The notes under the pieces: generated by a model
Database searches by the model: none
Seen by the model: the letters and a program-made list of their open reading frames with translations, nothing else
Told to the model about the DNA's origin: nothing
In this document: positions 36,859 through 45,398 of the stretch, in pieces
Position numbering within the stretch: the stretch's first letter is position 1
How the letters are laid out: each line of letters opens with the position of its first letter
Translations under genes and position numbers: made by a program
Assembly: GCA_016703025.1 (NCBI GenBank)
Contig: JADJCV010000004.1
Span: 1,987,501 to 2,051,500 of the forward strand
Length of the DNA stretch: 64,000 nucleotides
Direction: 5' to 3'
Source: Candidatus Avedoeria danica
Lineage (GTDB): Bacteria; Chloroflexota; Anaerolineae; Epilineales; Epilineaceae

Positions 36859-37719
36859 ATGTTCACACCAAGCTCCAGCGTCCGCATCGGCCACCATTCG
36901 TCCCGCGTCAGGGCACGCCTGTGCTCAGGCATCGCGGTCCTCGCGGCCGCGTTCCTCCTCGGCCTTGCCAGCCAGCGCCCGACGCCGGTTGCGGCACAGC
37001 TCGCCAACGGCGGCGACTGCTGCAACCGGCTCGAACTCACGGTTCACACGAACGCTCTCAGGCCGGGGGCCAGCATCGTTCCGCCGGCACAGATCGCGTG
37101 GAAGTTCGACGGCGGCGAGTCCGTGCCGATCTTCTTCGAGGCGCTGTACCGCCGCGACGATGGCGGGGCCGGCGCGGACGTCAGGGTCATCGGCTTCGTC
37201 GACGTGTTCGGCGACGTGCACCAGCTGGGCTGGAAGATCGGCCAGGGCGTGCAGCACGCGGAGGACTGGCCGGAGCCGGACCCGAGCTGCTTGGACTGCG
37301 AGGGCCTGCCCGTCGTGACCCACAACGGCTTCCTGTCCAGGCTCGAGAACGAGTCGGCGCTGCAGTGCCAGACCGGACCGCTCGCGACGGCGCCGTGCTT
37401 CGCGGACGTCGACCACTACTTCAGCATCTGCCAGAAGCTGAGGGTGGACTACTCCGGCGGCGCGAACGCGTACCGCTTCAAGTCCTTCGTCTACTGGTTC
37501 GAGGGCGCGAACTCGAGCCAGGGTATCGTGGGCAGCGTCGACGGGTTGCTCGACCAGGTGAACCTGCCGTGCGCACCCGGCCCCGATGCGTACCGCCTCT
37601 TCAGCGATCCGACGGCGAAGAAGGTGATCCCGCTCTCGCGCTGGAGCCAGGAGCCGTGCGCATCGTTCCCGCCGATGGTGGAGGACTGCGCGAACATCAT
37701 GTTCGTCCCGCTCTTCTGA
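36859..37719 (+). CDS. secreted Cys-rich protein of unknown function
   Basis: 286 residues with a signal peptide (basic n-region, SGIAVLAAAFLLGLAS, cleavage near PVAAQL). The mature part has about ten Cys, several in close pairs (GDCCNRL, PSCLDCEGL, LQCQTGP), which suggests a disulfide-stabilised extracellular domain. WKFDGGESVPIFFEALYRRDD and YRFKSFVYWFEGANSS are the most ordered-looking stretches. No family is recognised. ATG 36859 lacks a clear ribosome site, and the inverted repeat just upstream may matter. A strong terminator follows the stop. Confidence 0.72.
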   Translation: MFTPSSSVRIGHHSSRVRARLCSGIAVLAAAFLLGLASQRPTPVAAQLANGGDCCNRLELTVHTNALRPGASIVPPAQIAWKFDGGESVPIFFEALYRRDDGGAGADVRVIGFVDVFGDVHQLGWKIGQGVQHAEDWPEPDPSCLDCEGLPVVTHNGFLSRLENESALQCQTGPLATAPCFADVDHYFSICQKLRVDYSGGANAYRFKSFVYWFEGANSSQGIVGSVDGLLDQVNLPCAPGPDAYRLFSDPTAKKVIPLSRWSQEPCASFPPMVEDCANIMFVPLF

Positions 37720-37728
37720 TGTCGGATC

Positions 37729-37772
37729 GAAGGGCGCGCCCGCACGCCGTGAGCCGTGCGGGCGCGCCCTTC
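37729..37772 (+). terminator. strong hairpin after the Cys-rich protein gene
   Basis: A perfect 18-bp stem (GAAGGGCGCGCCCGCACG and complement) around an eight-base loop, ten bases after the stop codon, with only a weak pyrimidine-rich tail. Confidence 0.75.
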
Positions 37773-37857
37773 GGGCTCCGTTCTCGACTCCCGCGGCGCC
37801 CCAGACGCCACCGCGACAGGCGAAGGCTCGACTTGTAACGTTTGCGCAACGGCCCGC

Positions 37858-37876
37858 TGGTAAACTGTGTCACACA
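37858..37876 (+). promoter_or_regulatory. extended -10 promoter with overlapping palindrome
   Basis: TGGTAAACT (37858-37866) is an extended -10 element without a good -35. It abuts TGTGTCACACA (37866-37876), a perfect odd palindrome that would cover the transcription start, a typical operator position. The next gene starts at 37981. Confidence 0.45.
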
Positions 37877-37980
37877 TCAGCTGTCGGGGCCGTCATCGCG
37901 GTCCCAACACTCCCAGGCCCCGGCAGCTGGCGTGGCCAATCTCGACCGCAATCCATGGACGAAACCGTAGGAGTTCCCCC

Positions 37981-38622
37981 GTGAAGAAGCACTTGCCCCT
38001 TGCTATCGCCCTCGGGGCCGGGTTGATGGCATTCGCAACCGTGGCCACCGTTCGGGCGGAGCCCGGCGCCCCGGATCTGCCGCGCTGCCAGTACTGCCCG
38101 ATCTTCGTGTTCAAGGACACGGTCGTCGAAGGCGCCAACGACGGCATCTACGACACCCGCGTCGTCACCCCTCCGAATCCGGGCGCGCCGGATACGCAGA
38201 CGGACTCGTACGGCCTGTGGCAGATCGGGTCCAACCTCCTGCCCGCCGAGGACCTCTACATCGTCATCCGACCGACGTTCGAAGTAGGCGACCTCCTGAT
38301 CGGCGGCGACCTCAAGAAGAACGGCACGTATCCCGCCGGGACCGCGCTGAACGGCATTCCGACGAAGCTGTGGGAGGACACGAGCCTGCAGAAGGGGATC
38401 TTCGGCGACGCGGGCGACAACCAGTACGACAACGACATCAGCACGTGCTTCTGGCGCCCGGCCTTCTGCGGCGACTACCGCCTCTGGACCCGCACCACGG
38501 TGAACCCGAAGGCCATCGTGCTGCACGTCGACAACCGCAGCGCCGGGTTGAACAGCCTCTGGGGCTTCATCTGGCAGCAGAAGCCGATCGACAAGCAGCA
38601 GCCGAACCAGCCTGTCCCGTAG
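37981..38622 (+). CDS. secreted protein of unknown function
   Basis: 213 residues from GTG 37981 with TAGGAG upstream. The signal peptide MKKHLPLAIALGAGLMAFATV ends at VRAEP. The mature protein starts with LPRCQYCPIF and has a second Cys pair (CFWRPAFCGDY), so two disulfides are likely. The composition is rich in Asp, Asn and Tyr (NDGIYDTRV, GDNQYDNDI), which resembles Ca2+-binding or carbohydrate-binding beta-sandwich proteins, but no family is recognised. It stands alone between its own promoter and a T-run terminator. Confidence 0.72.
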   Translation: MKKHLPLAIALGAGLMAFATVATVRAEPGAPDLPRCQYCPIFVFKDTVVEGANDGIYDTRVVTPPNPGAPDTQTDSYGLWQIGSNLLPAEDLYIVIRPTFEVGDLLIGGDLKKNGTYPAGTALNGIPTKLWEDTSLQKGIFGDAGDNQYDNDISTCFWRPAFCGDYRLWTRTTVNPKAIVLHVDNRSAGLNSLWGFIWQQKPIDKQQPNQPVP

Positions 38623-38705
38623 CGGACTGCACCGCGGCGGCGCGACGCTCGGGCAGATTGGATTCAGCCCGAAGCGGCGACGACATGCGGAGGAACCGAT
38701 TTGCG

Positions 38706-38746
38706 GAGCGGGTCGCCCTTGCCGGGCGACCCGCTCTCTTGTTTGT
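38706..38746 (+). terminator. rho-independent terminator
   Basis: A perfect 13-bp stem (GAGCGGGTCGCCC and complement) with a five-base loop, followed by TCTTGTTTGT: the best classical terminator in the window. It ends the unit containing the gene at 37981. Confidence 0.82.
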
Positions 38747-38808
38747 GAGCAGCAAGAGGAGCGTGCCCGATCGCCTTCCGTCCCGGGCTGGGACGACTCG
38801 CTGGTTGG

Positions 38809-38830
38809 TGCTTGGAAGCACAACTAGAAT
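38809..38830 (+). promoter_or_regulatory. -10 box with upstream inverted repeat, first SARP gene
   Basis: TAGAAT (38825-38830) lies 35 bases before ATG 38866. The spacer carries TGCTT-GG-AAGCA (38809-38820), a perfect inverted repeat that could bind a regulator. The -35 (TGGTTG) is weak. Confidence 0.4.
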
Positions 38831-38865
38831 GTTGGCGGTCGCCGTCTCCCCCGGGAATCGCCGCC

Positions 38866-41800
38866 ATGCTGCAGGTTCGGCTTTTTGGTCGATTTGAAGC
38901 CCACACGGCCGCGGCTCCGGTGCCGCTTCCCGCGCGTCGGGATGCGCTTCGGTTGTGGCAATACCTTCTCGTGCACCGCTCTGTGCCGACGTCGCGCGAC
39001 GTCGTCGCGTCCGCGCTCTGGCCGGACGCGCCCGCCGACAAGGCGCGCGGGTATCTCCGGATCAACCTGCACGCCCTGATGGCCGTGCTGTCCGACATTG
39101 ATCCGGCGGCGACATGGCTGGTTCGAGATGCAAAGTCGCTGCGGTGGAACGAAGCGGCACCGGCATGGGTGGACCTGGACGAGTTCGAGTCTCTTGGGCG
39201 CCAGGTCGCGGTGATCGGCGGGCGGGACGGGGACAACCACGTTAACGTCCTGGCGCGGATGGTGGAACTGTACCAGGGCGATCTGCTGGGCGACGCGCAG
39301 GACGAATGGATTGCTCCCGCCCGCAGTCACGCCCGGGCCGAGGTCATCCGCGCGCTCGATCGACTGGCAGAAGTCCAGCGGGGTGCAGGAGAACTCGAGG
39401 CGAGCGCCACGTCGCTGGACCGGCTGCTGGCGTTCGATCCGCTCAACGAGTCCGCTGCGTGCCGGCGGATGGAGATCCATGCCGCAGCGGGGAATCAGTC
39501 GGCGGCCATGGCTGTATACCAGCGCCTGTCTGCGGCGCTGAGGTCCACGCTCGACATCGACCCGTCCGCAGAAACCGCCGCGGTGGTCGCCCGGATCGCC
39601 ACCGACGCCCAGCGCACCGACCCGAGCCCGCAAGCAGCGCCACCTGTTACCCCGCGCCTTCCGACCCCGATCAGCCGCTTCATCGGTCGCCAGCGCGAGC
39701 TCCAGGCGATCCTCGGGCTCGTGCGGACGGAGCGGCTCGTCACAGTGCTCGGCACGGGCGGTGCGGGCAAGACACGGCTGGCGATCGAGGTCGCGCGGGG
39801 CGTGGGGATCGGGTTCGAGGACGGCGTGTGCTTCGTGGATCTCACCCGGCTCACCGTCGGCGACGATCCGTGGGCGGAAACGGCGCGGAGCCTCGGCATC
39901 TCGCTTTCCGGTGGCCGGTCCCCGGCAGAGCAAGTCTGCGCGCACCTTCATTCGCTGGGTATGCTGATCGTACTCGACAACTGCGAACACGTGCTCGTCG
40001 GCATTGCCCAGCTCGCGGCCCAGCTCTTGGTGACCGCTCCAAGCGTGCACATCTTGGCGACGTCGCGCTCGCCTCTCGGTGTCGACGGCGAGTTCCGGTG
40101 GCCGATCCCCCCACTTGGACTTCCGGGTGCCCGTCGATTGGGCAACGACGTGTCCGAGGGCCCGGCCGAAGCGGTGGAGCTTTTCGTCGAGCGCGTGCGC
40201 TCGATCCGTTCGCGCTTTACCCCTTCTGCGGAGGAGTTCCCCTTCATCGAGGCGATCTGTCATCGATTGGACGGGCTGCCGCTGGCGATCGAGCTCGCCG
40301 CCGCCCGCGCCAACGTCCTCTCCATCCGCGACCTGTCGCAACGGTTGGAGAGCGGGTTCCGGCTTCTCCGCCTCGACACGGCGAGCCTGCCCGAACGGCA
40401 TCGAACAATCGACGCCTGCATCGACTGGAGCGTGCAACTGACGGGTGCCGGCGAGCAGGGACTTCTGGCCCGGCTGTCCGTGTTCCCATCCACGTTTACG
40501 TTGGAGGCCACAGAGGTCGTATGTGTTGACGACTCAGCCGCCAAGGGCTCCGTGCTCGACGGGCTGGCACGCCTCGTCGACGTCGGTCTGGTCAGTGTGA
40601 TCGATGATCCGGTCAGCAGCCGGCGCTTCCGGTTGCTGCAACCGATCCGGGCCTACGCTGAGGTGACCGTGGAGGCAGAGGTTCGGCACCTCTCGCAAGA
40701 GCGACATGCCGCATATTTCCTCGAACGTGCGGAGCGCGTGGAACGTCACCTGCTCGAGCAACGGGACGAAGGGGTCGATCACGACCTCGACCTCGAAGTT
40801 CCGGACTTCAGAGCTGCGCTCGACACGCTGAGCCGCGCTGGGGACGCGGAACCCGCCCTCCGCCTGTGCGGTGCGATCTGGCGACTGTGGTACGAGCGCG
40901 GCAACTGCACCTATGAGCGCCGCCACCTCGACGATTTGCTGGCTGCGACGCCCGGGACCGTTTCTCGGCTCACCGAAGGGCGTGGGTGGATGGCGGCGGG
41001 CGCCCTCGCTTATGGCCAAGGCGACCAGGCGAGCGCCGAACATCACTTCGCGCGCGCGGTCGACGCGCTGTCGCAGGCATCCGACGTGAACTCGCTCGCG
41101 CGCTCCCTCGAATACCTCGGGATCGTACGCATGGTGAGAGGCGAGCCAGAGCAGGCCCAACGGTCCTTTCAGCGTTTGGTCGAAGTGCTCGGCGACCACG
41201 CCGAGCCCAGTCGCCTGGTCGGCGCACGCCATCGCGTGGCGCAGATCCAGGCATCGCAGGGCGACCTTCCCGCGGCGCATGCAACGTTGAACGAGTGCAT
41301 GGCTACGACGGAAGTGCTTCCGTTCGAGTTGACGCTGGACATTCGGGAGAGCCTCGCTCGCGTCCTCTACCTCCTCGGGAACTTCGCTGTCGCCAAAGAG
41401 CAGGTGGAACAGGGTCTGCTGGATGCACGCGGAATCCACCGAAAGCGAAAGGTTCTGCTTTGGCAGATCCTCCAAGGGCTCGTCTCGTCGGCGTTGGGAG
41501 AGTACGAAGCGGCGAACACCACGCTGCGCGATGTTGCCGCCGCTTGGCGCGCCGACGGAGACTTGAGAGAAATCGCCCGCGCCTATCACAACCTGGCGGA
41601 GGTCGCGCTCGCCCAAGGCGACCACCCCACCGCTCGCACCTATCTCAACGAAAGCCGCCGCCGAAAGGTCGAAGCCAACGACCTATGGGGCCTCGTGTTC
41701 ACCGACATCGGCCTCGCCACCCTTTCCCACGAAACCGGCGCCTTCGCCGAGGCCCTTGCCACTGCCACCGGCGCGACGGCCGACGCCCGCGAGCGCCAGG

Positions 41801-42213
41801 ACAAGTGCCTCATCGCCTGGGCCCTTCAGACCGCCGCCCGCGCCGCCATCGCGCTCGACCGCATGGACGAGGCGGCCGCGGCGCTCGGCGAGTGCGCGGC
41901 GCTCCTGGCCATCACGTGCGAGCAGCGCCGGATCGCGATGGCCCTCGAGCGCGCCGCCTTGTTGGCCAATGCCCGCGGCGAACACGCCGCCGCCGCCCGC
42001 CTCCTCGGCGCGGCCGAGGGCATCCGCACCGCCATCGGCAGCCCGCCCACGCACGGCGAGGCGGCCGACCGGGAGGCGTGCGGCGCGGGCGTGCGCGAGG
42101 CCATCGGCGACGCGGCGTTCGACGGCGAGGCCGACGCCGGGCGGCTGATGTCGCAGCCGGAAGCGCTGGCGATGGTCGCGCAGCTGTGCGACGACCTCGC
42201 GCTCTCGGCATGA
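38866..42213 (+). CDS. AfsR/SARP-like transcriptional regulator with ATPase and TPR domains
   Basis: 1115 residues. Domain order: OmpR-type winged-helix DNA-binding domain (1-~95, MLQVRLFGRFEAH), bacterial transcriptional activation domain (~100-245, WVDLDEFESLGRQ... LDIDPSAET), a STAND-type NTPase with Walker A GTGGAGKT (~295-302) and Walker B LIVLDNCEHV (~367), a winged-helix/arm region (LDGLPLAIELAAARA, SVFPSTFTLEA), and TPR-like repeats from ~650 to the end. It should activate target promoters in response to a ligand sensed by the STAND/TPR part. ATG 38866 matches the family start although its ribosome site is weak. No biosynthetic cluster adjoins it; another SARP gene follows. Confidence 0.9.
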   Translation: MLQVRLFGRFEAHTAAAPVPLPARRDALRLWQYLLVHRSVPTSRDVVASALWPDAPADKARGYLRINLHALMAVLSDIDPAATWLVRDAKSLRWNEAAPAWVDLDEFESLGRQVAVIGGRDGDNHVNVLARMVELYQGDLLGDAQDEWIAPARSHARAEVIRALDRLAEVQRGAGELEASATSLDRLLAFDPLNESAACRRMEIHAAAGNQSAAMAVYQRLSAALRSTLDIDPSAETAAVVARIATDAQRTDPSPQAAPPVTPRLPTPISRFIGRQRELQAILGLVRTERLVTVLGTGGAGKTRLAIEVARGVGIGFEDGVCFVDLTRLTVGDDPWAETARSLGISLSGGRSPAEQVCAHLHSLGMLIVLDNCEHVLVGIAQLAAQLLVTAPSVHILATSRSPLGVDGEFRWPIPPLGLPGARRLGNDVSEGPAEAVELFVERVRSIRSRFTPSAEEFPFIEAICHRLDGLPLAIELAAARANVLSIRDLSQRLESGFRLLRLDTASLPERHRTIDACIDWSVQLTGAGEQGLLARLSVFPSTFTLEATEVVCVDDSAAKGSVLDGLARLVDVGLVSVIDDPVSSRRFRLLQPIRAYAEVTVEAEVRHLSQERHAAYFLERAERVERHLLEQRDEGVDHDLDLEVPDFRAALDTLSRAGDAEPALRLCGAIWRLWYERGNCTYERRHLDDLLAATPGTVSRLTEGRGWMAAGALAYGQGDQASAEHHFARAVDALSQASDVNSLARSLEYLGIVRMVRGEPEQAQRSFQRLVEVLGDHAEPSRLVGARHRVAQIQASQGDLPAAHATLNECMATTEVLPFELTLDIRESLARVLYLLGNFAVAKEQVEQGLLDARGIHRKRKVLLWQILQGLVSSALGEYEAANTTLRDVAAAWRADGDLREIARAYHNLAEVALAQGDHPTARTYLNESRRRKVEANDLWGLVFTDIGLATLSHETGAFAEALATATGATADARERQDKCLIAWALQTAARAAIALDRMDEAAAALGECAALLAITCEQRRIAMALERAALLANARGEHAAAARLLGAAEGIRTAIGSPPTHGEAADREACGAGVREAIGDAAFDGEADAGRLMSQPEALAMVAQLCDDLALSA

Positions 42214-42321
42214 GGCGGTCGCAGCGCGAAGCGGGCGCGCCGCGATCCGACCAGGCGTTCATCCCGTCGCATCGCCCGCCTGCTGCCCGGTGCGCCGTCC
42301 GCACCCTGACCCGGCCGCGCC

Positions 42322-44283
42322 GTGCGCGCTGATCCTCGGCCGCTCGGCCGCCTCGTCGATCTGCCGGGCCCGCTGCCCCCGCCCCACCCCCTCGAAGCCG
42401 CGCGGCTCCGCATTCGCCTCTTCGGCCCGCTCGTCGCCACGTATGACGGCACGCCGGTGCGGCGTCCGTCCCGCATCGACACCGAGCGCCTCTGGATGCG
42501 GCTCCTCCTCGGCGGCGGCGTGCCGACCCCGCGCGCCACGATCGCCGCCGACCTCTGGCCGGACATCGACGCCGGGCCGGCGCGCTTCAACCTCCGCTTC
42601 AACCTCCACCACCTCCACTCCGCCCTCCCGCCGCACGACACCGTCCCGTGGATCGTCGCCGGCGACGACGCGCTCCACTGGAACGCGGACGCGCCCGCCT
42701 GGATCGACCTCTACGCCTGGGCCGACGCGCTCGCCCGAGCGGCGGCACTCGTCCGGGACGAGGGGCGCGTCCACGGCGCCGACGCCGCTCCGCTGCCCCC
42801 CGAGGCGGCCGACGCCCTCGCGCGTGCGATCGACCTCCAGACCGCCGTCCTGCTGCCCGACCACGACGGCCCGTGGGCTGCCGCCTGGCGCGACGCCGCG
42901 TCCTCCGCCCACCCCATCGCCGTCGATCGGCTCGTCGCCCACCTCGCGTCCGCCGGGGCGACGGACGCCGCCCTCGCCGTGTCCGCACGCGCCGTCGACC
43001 TCGACCCGCTCGACGAGGCCGCGCACCTCCGCCTGATCACCGCCCACGCCGCCGCCGGCAACCGCACCGCCGCGCTGCAGGCATACGCCCGCGCCGTCGA
43101 CGTCCTGCGCGACGAGCTCGGCGACGAGCCCTCGGACGAGCTGACCGCCCTCGCGCTGTCGCTCCACCACGAGTCGGAGTCCGGGCTGGTCGAAGCCGCC
43201 TCGACGGGTGCCGACGGACCGGCGGCCCCATCGTCCGCCGGCGCGCGCGTCCGCTCCGCGGCCGACCGTCGGAACGCCGCCGCGCAGCTCCAGGGCCGTG
43301 CCTCGGACGTCGAGCACATCGTCGCCCGCCTCGCCACCCATCGCCTCGTCACGATCACCGGCCCGGCCGGCGTCGGCAAGTCCGCGGTGGCGGAGGCCGT
43401 CGCGGCGGCGCTCGAGGACGCGGGCCGCCCGATCGCGTGGCTCGACCTGGCGATGTTCGCCCCGGCCCATCCCCTCGACCGGGCGCTGGACGATGCGATC
43501 CGCGACACCGCGCCCGTCGCGGACGGTCCGTCCGCCGCCGAGGGCGCACCCGACCGCGTCCTCGTCCTCGACAACGCCGACCGGTTCGTCGAGGCGCTCG
43601 GCCGGCATGCGCCGGACGTGATCGCCCGCGCGCCGGACGTGCGGCTGCTCATCACGACCCGGCGCCCGCTCGCGTTGATCGGCGAGACGCGCTGGTCGCT
43701 CCGCCCGTTCGGCGGCCCTTCCGTCGACCGCGCATCGACGGACACCGACGACGTCACGCGCGCCGTCTTCTTGGCGGCGTGGTGGGAGGGCGCGGCCGCG
43801 ACCGCTCGCCCCGCGCCGTCGCATGCGCAGCGCGCCGCGATCGACGCGATCGCCCAAGCCGTCGATGGCCTGCCGCTCGGACTTGTCGTCGCCGCCCACG
43901 CCGCACGCACCCTCGGGCTCGAAAGCGTCGCGGCCAGCATCGCGGCGGATCCCCTGGCCGTCGTCGACCCGGTCACGGACGACCCCCGCCACGGCAGCCT
44001 GGCCGCCGCCCTCGCCTGGACGATCGACCTGCTCGATGCGGGCGACCGCGGTTGGCTGCATCGGCTCGCCGCGCTCCACGGACCTCTCGCCGCGGCCGAC
44101 ATCGAGGCCGTCGCCGAAGCGGACGGTATGGACCCGATGGACGCCCTCGACGCCCTTGGCCGGCTGGTCGACGCCGGATGGCTGCTCCCGGACGGTGTGG
44201 GCGACACCGCCGCCGAGCGCGCGAAGGGTTACCGTGTACCGGCTATCGTGCGCCGTCTCTGCGCATCCACACCGACGTCCTGA
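42322..44283 (+). CDS. second AfsR/SARP-like regulator, lacking TPRs
   Basis: 653 residues if GTG 42322 is used; the conserved domain begins near residue 28 (LRIRLFGPLVATYDG), so a later start is possible and no ribosome site settles it. Domain order: winged-helix DNA-binding domain, activation domain with WIDLYAWADAL, and STAND NTPase with GPAGVGKSAV (~347) and VLVLDNADRFVEAL. Then comes the DGLPLGLVVAAHAARTL helix and a short winged-helix remnant, ending with no TPR region. Walker motifs are intact. It follows the first SARP gene by 108 bp and is only modestly similar to it, so it may be an older paralogue with a truncated sensor. Confidence 0.85.
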   Translation: MRADPRPLGRLVDLPGPLPPPHPLEAARLRIRLFGPLVATYDGTPVRRPSRIDTERLWMRLLLGGGVPTPRATIAADLWPDIDAGPARFNLRFNLHHLHSALPPHDTVPWIVAGDDALHWNADAPAWIDLYAWADALARAAALVRDEGRVHGADAAPLPPEAADALARAIDLQTAVLLPDHDGPWAAAWRDAASSAHPIAVDRLVAHLASAGATDAALAVSARAVDLDPLDEAAHLRLITAHAAAGNRTAALQAYARAVDVLRDELGDEPSDELTALALSLHHESESGLVEAASTGADGPAAPSSAGARVRSAADRRNAAAQLQGRASDVEHIVARLATHRLVTITGPAGVGKSAVAEAVAAALEDAGRPIAWLDLAMFAPAHPLDRALDDAIRDTAPVADGPSAAEGAPDRVLVLDNADRFVEALGRHAPDVIARAPDVRLLITTRRPLALIGETRWSLRPFGGPSVDRASTDTDDVTRAVFLAAWWEGAAATARPAPSHAQRAAIDAIAQAVDGLPLGLVVAAHAARTLGLESVAASIAADPLAVVDPVTDDPRHGSLAAALAWTIDLLDAGDRGWLHRLAALHGPLAAADIEAVAEADGMDPMDALDALGRLVDAGWLLPDGVGDTAAERAKGYRVPAIVRRLCASTPTS

Positions 44284-44295
44284 GCACGCCGCCCC

Positions 44296-45243
44296 TCAGA
44301 TCCCCCATCGCCACCCCTCCACCCCGATCCCAACCCCCCGCTCCCGCCCCCACCTCGCCGCCGCGCCCGCATCGTCCAGCAACCCGTTCGTGTGGTTGAA
44401 ATGGATCAACCACGCCTCGCCCCCCCATCCCGCCGCGCGCGCCGCCCCCACCGCCGCCACCGTGTCGCCCGCCAGCGGGTGCGGCACGTCGCGCATGTCC
44501 CGCCCGCCCAGCTCGCCCGCGTCCAGGAACGTGGCGTCCAGGCACGCGAGGTCGACACGGTGATCGATCAACAGCCGCCGCAGGCCGCCGTCCAGATCGT
44601 CCCAGCGGTCGATGTCCGGGCACCACAGCAGCCGGCGCGTCGGCCCGCGGACGACGAACGCGTGCGCGTCGCTCCACTCGGCGCGGTGCGGCACGGCGAC
44701 GGGCGTCACGGACAGGCGGTCGGACAACGTCAACGGCTCGCCCGCATCGAACACGCGCAGCTCGATGTTGCCCAGCTCGACGAGCTGCCGCCACGGCGCG
44801 TTGACCGTCAGGAACGCCGCCATCGACGCCGAAGCGTACACCGGCACGCTGCGCACGCCCATCGCTTCGCGCCCGAGGTGGATCAGGCCGGCGTAGTGGC
44901 CGATGTGGGCGTGGGTGAGGAGGATGCCGACGAGGCGGCGTGGCGCGGCCGCATGGCCGTGGGCATCGACGTCGATGTCGTCGTCGGCGTGCCCTTCGAC
45001 GTCGTACCCCCGGTCGACGCTCAGCAGATCGCGCAGCTGGCTCGGGAAGTCCGGCGTGGCGTCGATGAGCCAAGCCTGGCCCGTGGCGCCCTCGACGAGG
45101 CCGAGGCAGGCCGGGCGGAAACGGCGAGCGGGGTCGGCCCAGGCAGCGGCGCAGCGGGCGCAGGCGCAGCCGGCCTGCGGTACGCCGGCGTCCTGGGCGC
45201 GGCCGAGGAGGATCGCGTGGACTGCGGCGGGCGTGGTGGGCAT
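44296..45243 (-). CDS. PqqB-like metallo-beta-lactamase-fold hydrolase
   Basis: 315 residues. The N-terminus AILLGRAQDAGVPQAGCACARC is typical of PqqB-like proteins, and LLTHAHIGHYAGL supplies the metal-binding HxHxGH. CPDIDRW and LIHFNHTN hold later ligands. True PqqB acts in pyrroloquinoline quinone synthesis, but no other pqq gene is in view, so a general oxidoreductase or hydrolase role is equally likely. ATG 45243 is only nine bases after a TATCCT box (45257-45252), so the mRNA may be almost leaderless. It is convergent with the second SARP gene with a 12-base gap. Confidence 0.82.
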   Translation of the reverse strand: MPTTPAAVHAILLGRAQDAGVPQAGCACARCAAAWADPARRFRPACLGLVEGATGQAWLIDATPDFPSQLRDLLSVDRGYDVEGHADDDIDVDAHGHAAAPRRLVGILLTHAHIGHYAGLIHLGREAMGVRSVPVYASASMAAFLTVNAPWRQLVELGNIELRVFDAGEPLTLSDRLSVTPVAVPHRAEWSDAHAFVVRGPTRRLLWCPDIDRWDDLDGGLRRLLIDHRVDLACLDATFLDAGELGGRDMRDVPHPLAGDTVAAVGAARAAGWGGEAWLIHFNHTNGLLDDAGAAARWGRERGVGIGVEGWRWGI

Positions 45244-45398
45244 GGCGGTCGAGGATAGCACGGCCCATCGCCCCGTTCCTCCGTCCGTGGCATCCTTGTG
45301 CCCGCGGTTGCGGCGAACACGACGATGCGCGAAACGAAGGGTGCGCGACGGGCACGTCGCGGGGATCCGTAGCGGCATCGACAACGGGGGGAAGTGCG

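Noticed and set aside
44296..45243. Pyrroloquinoline quinone biosynthesis locus
   Set aside because: Only one PqqB-like gene is present, with no pqqA, C, D or E near it. The motif alone does not prove the pathway.
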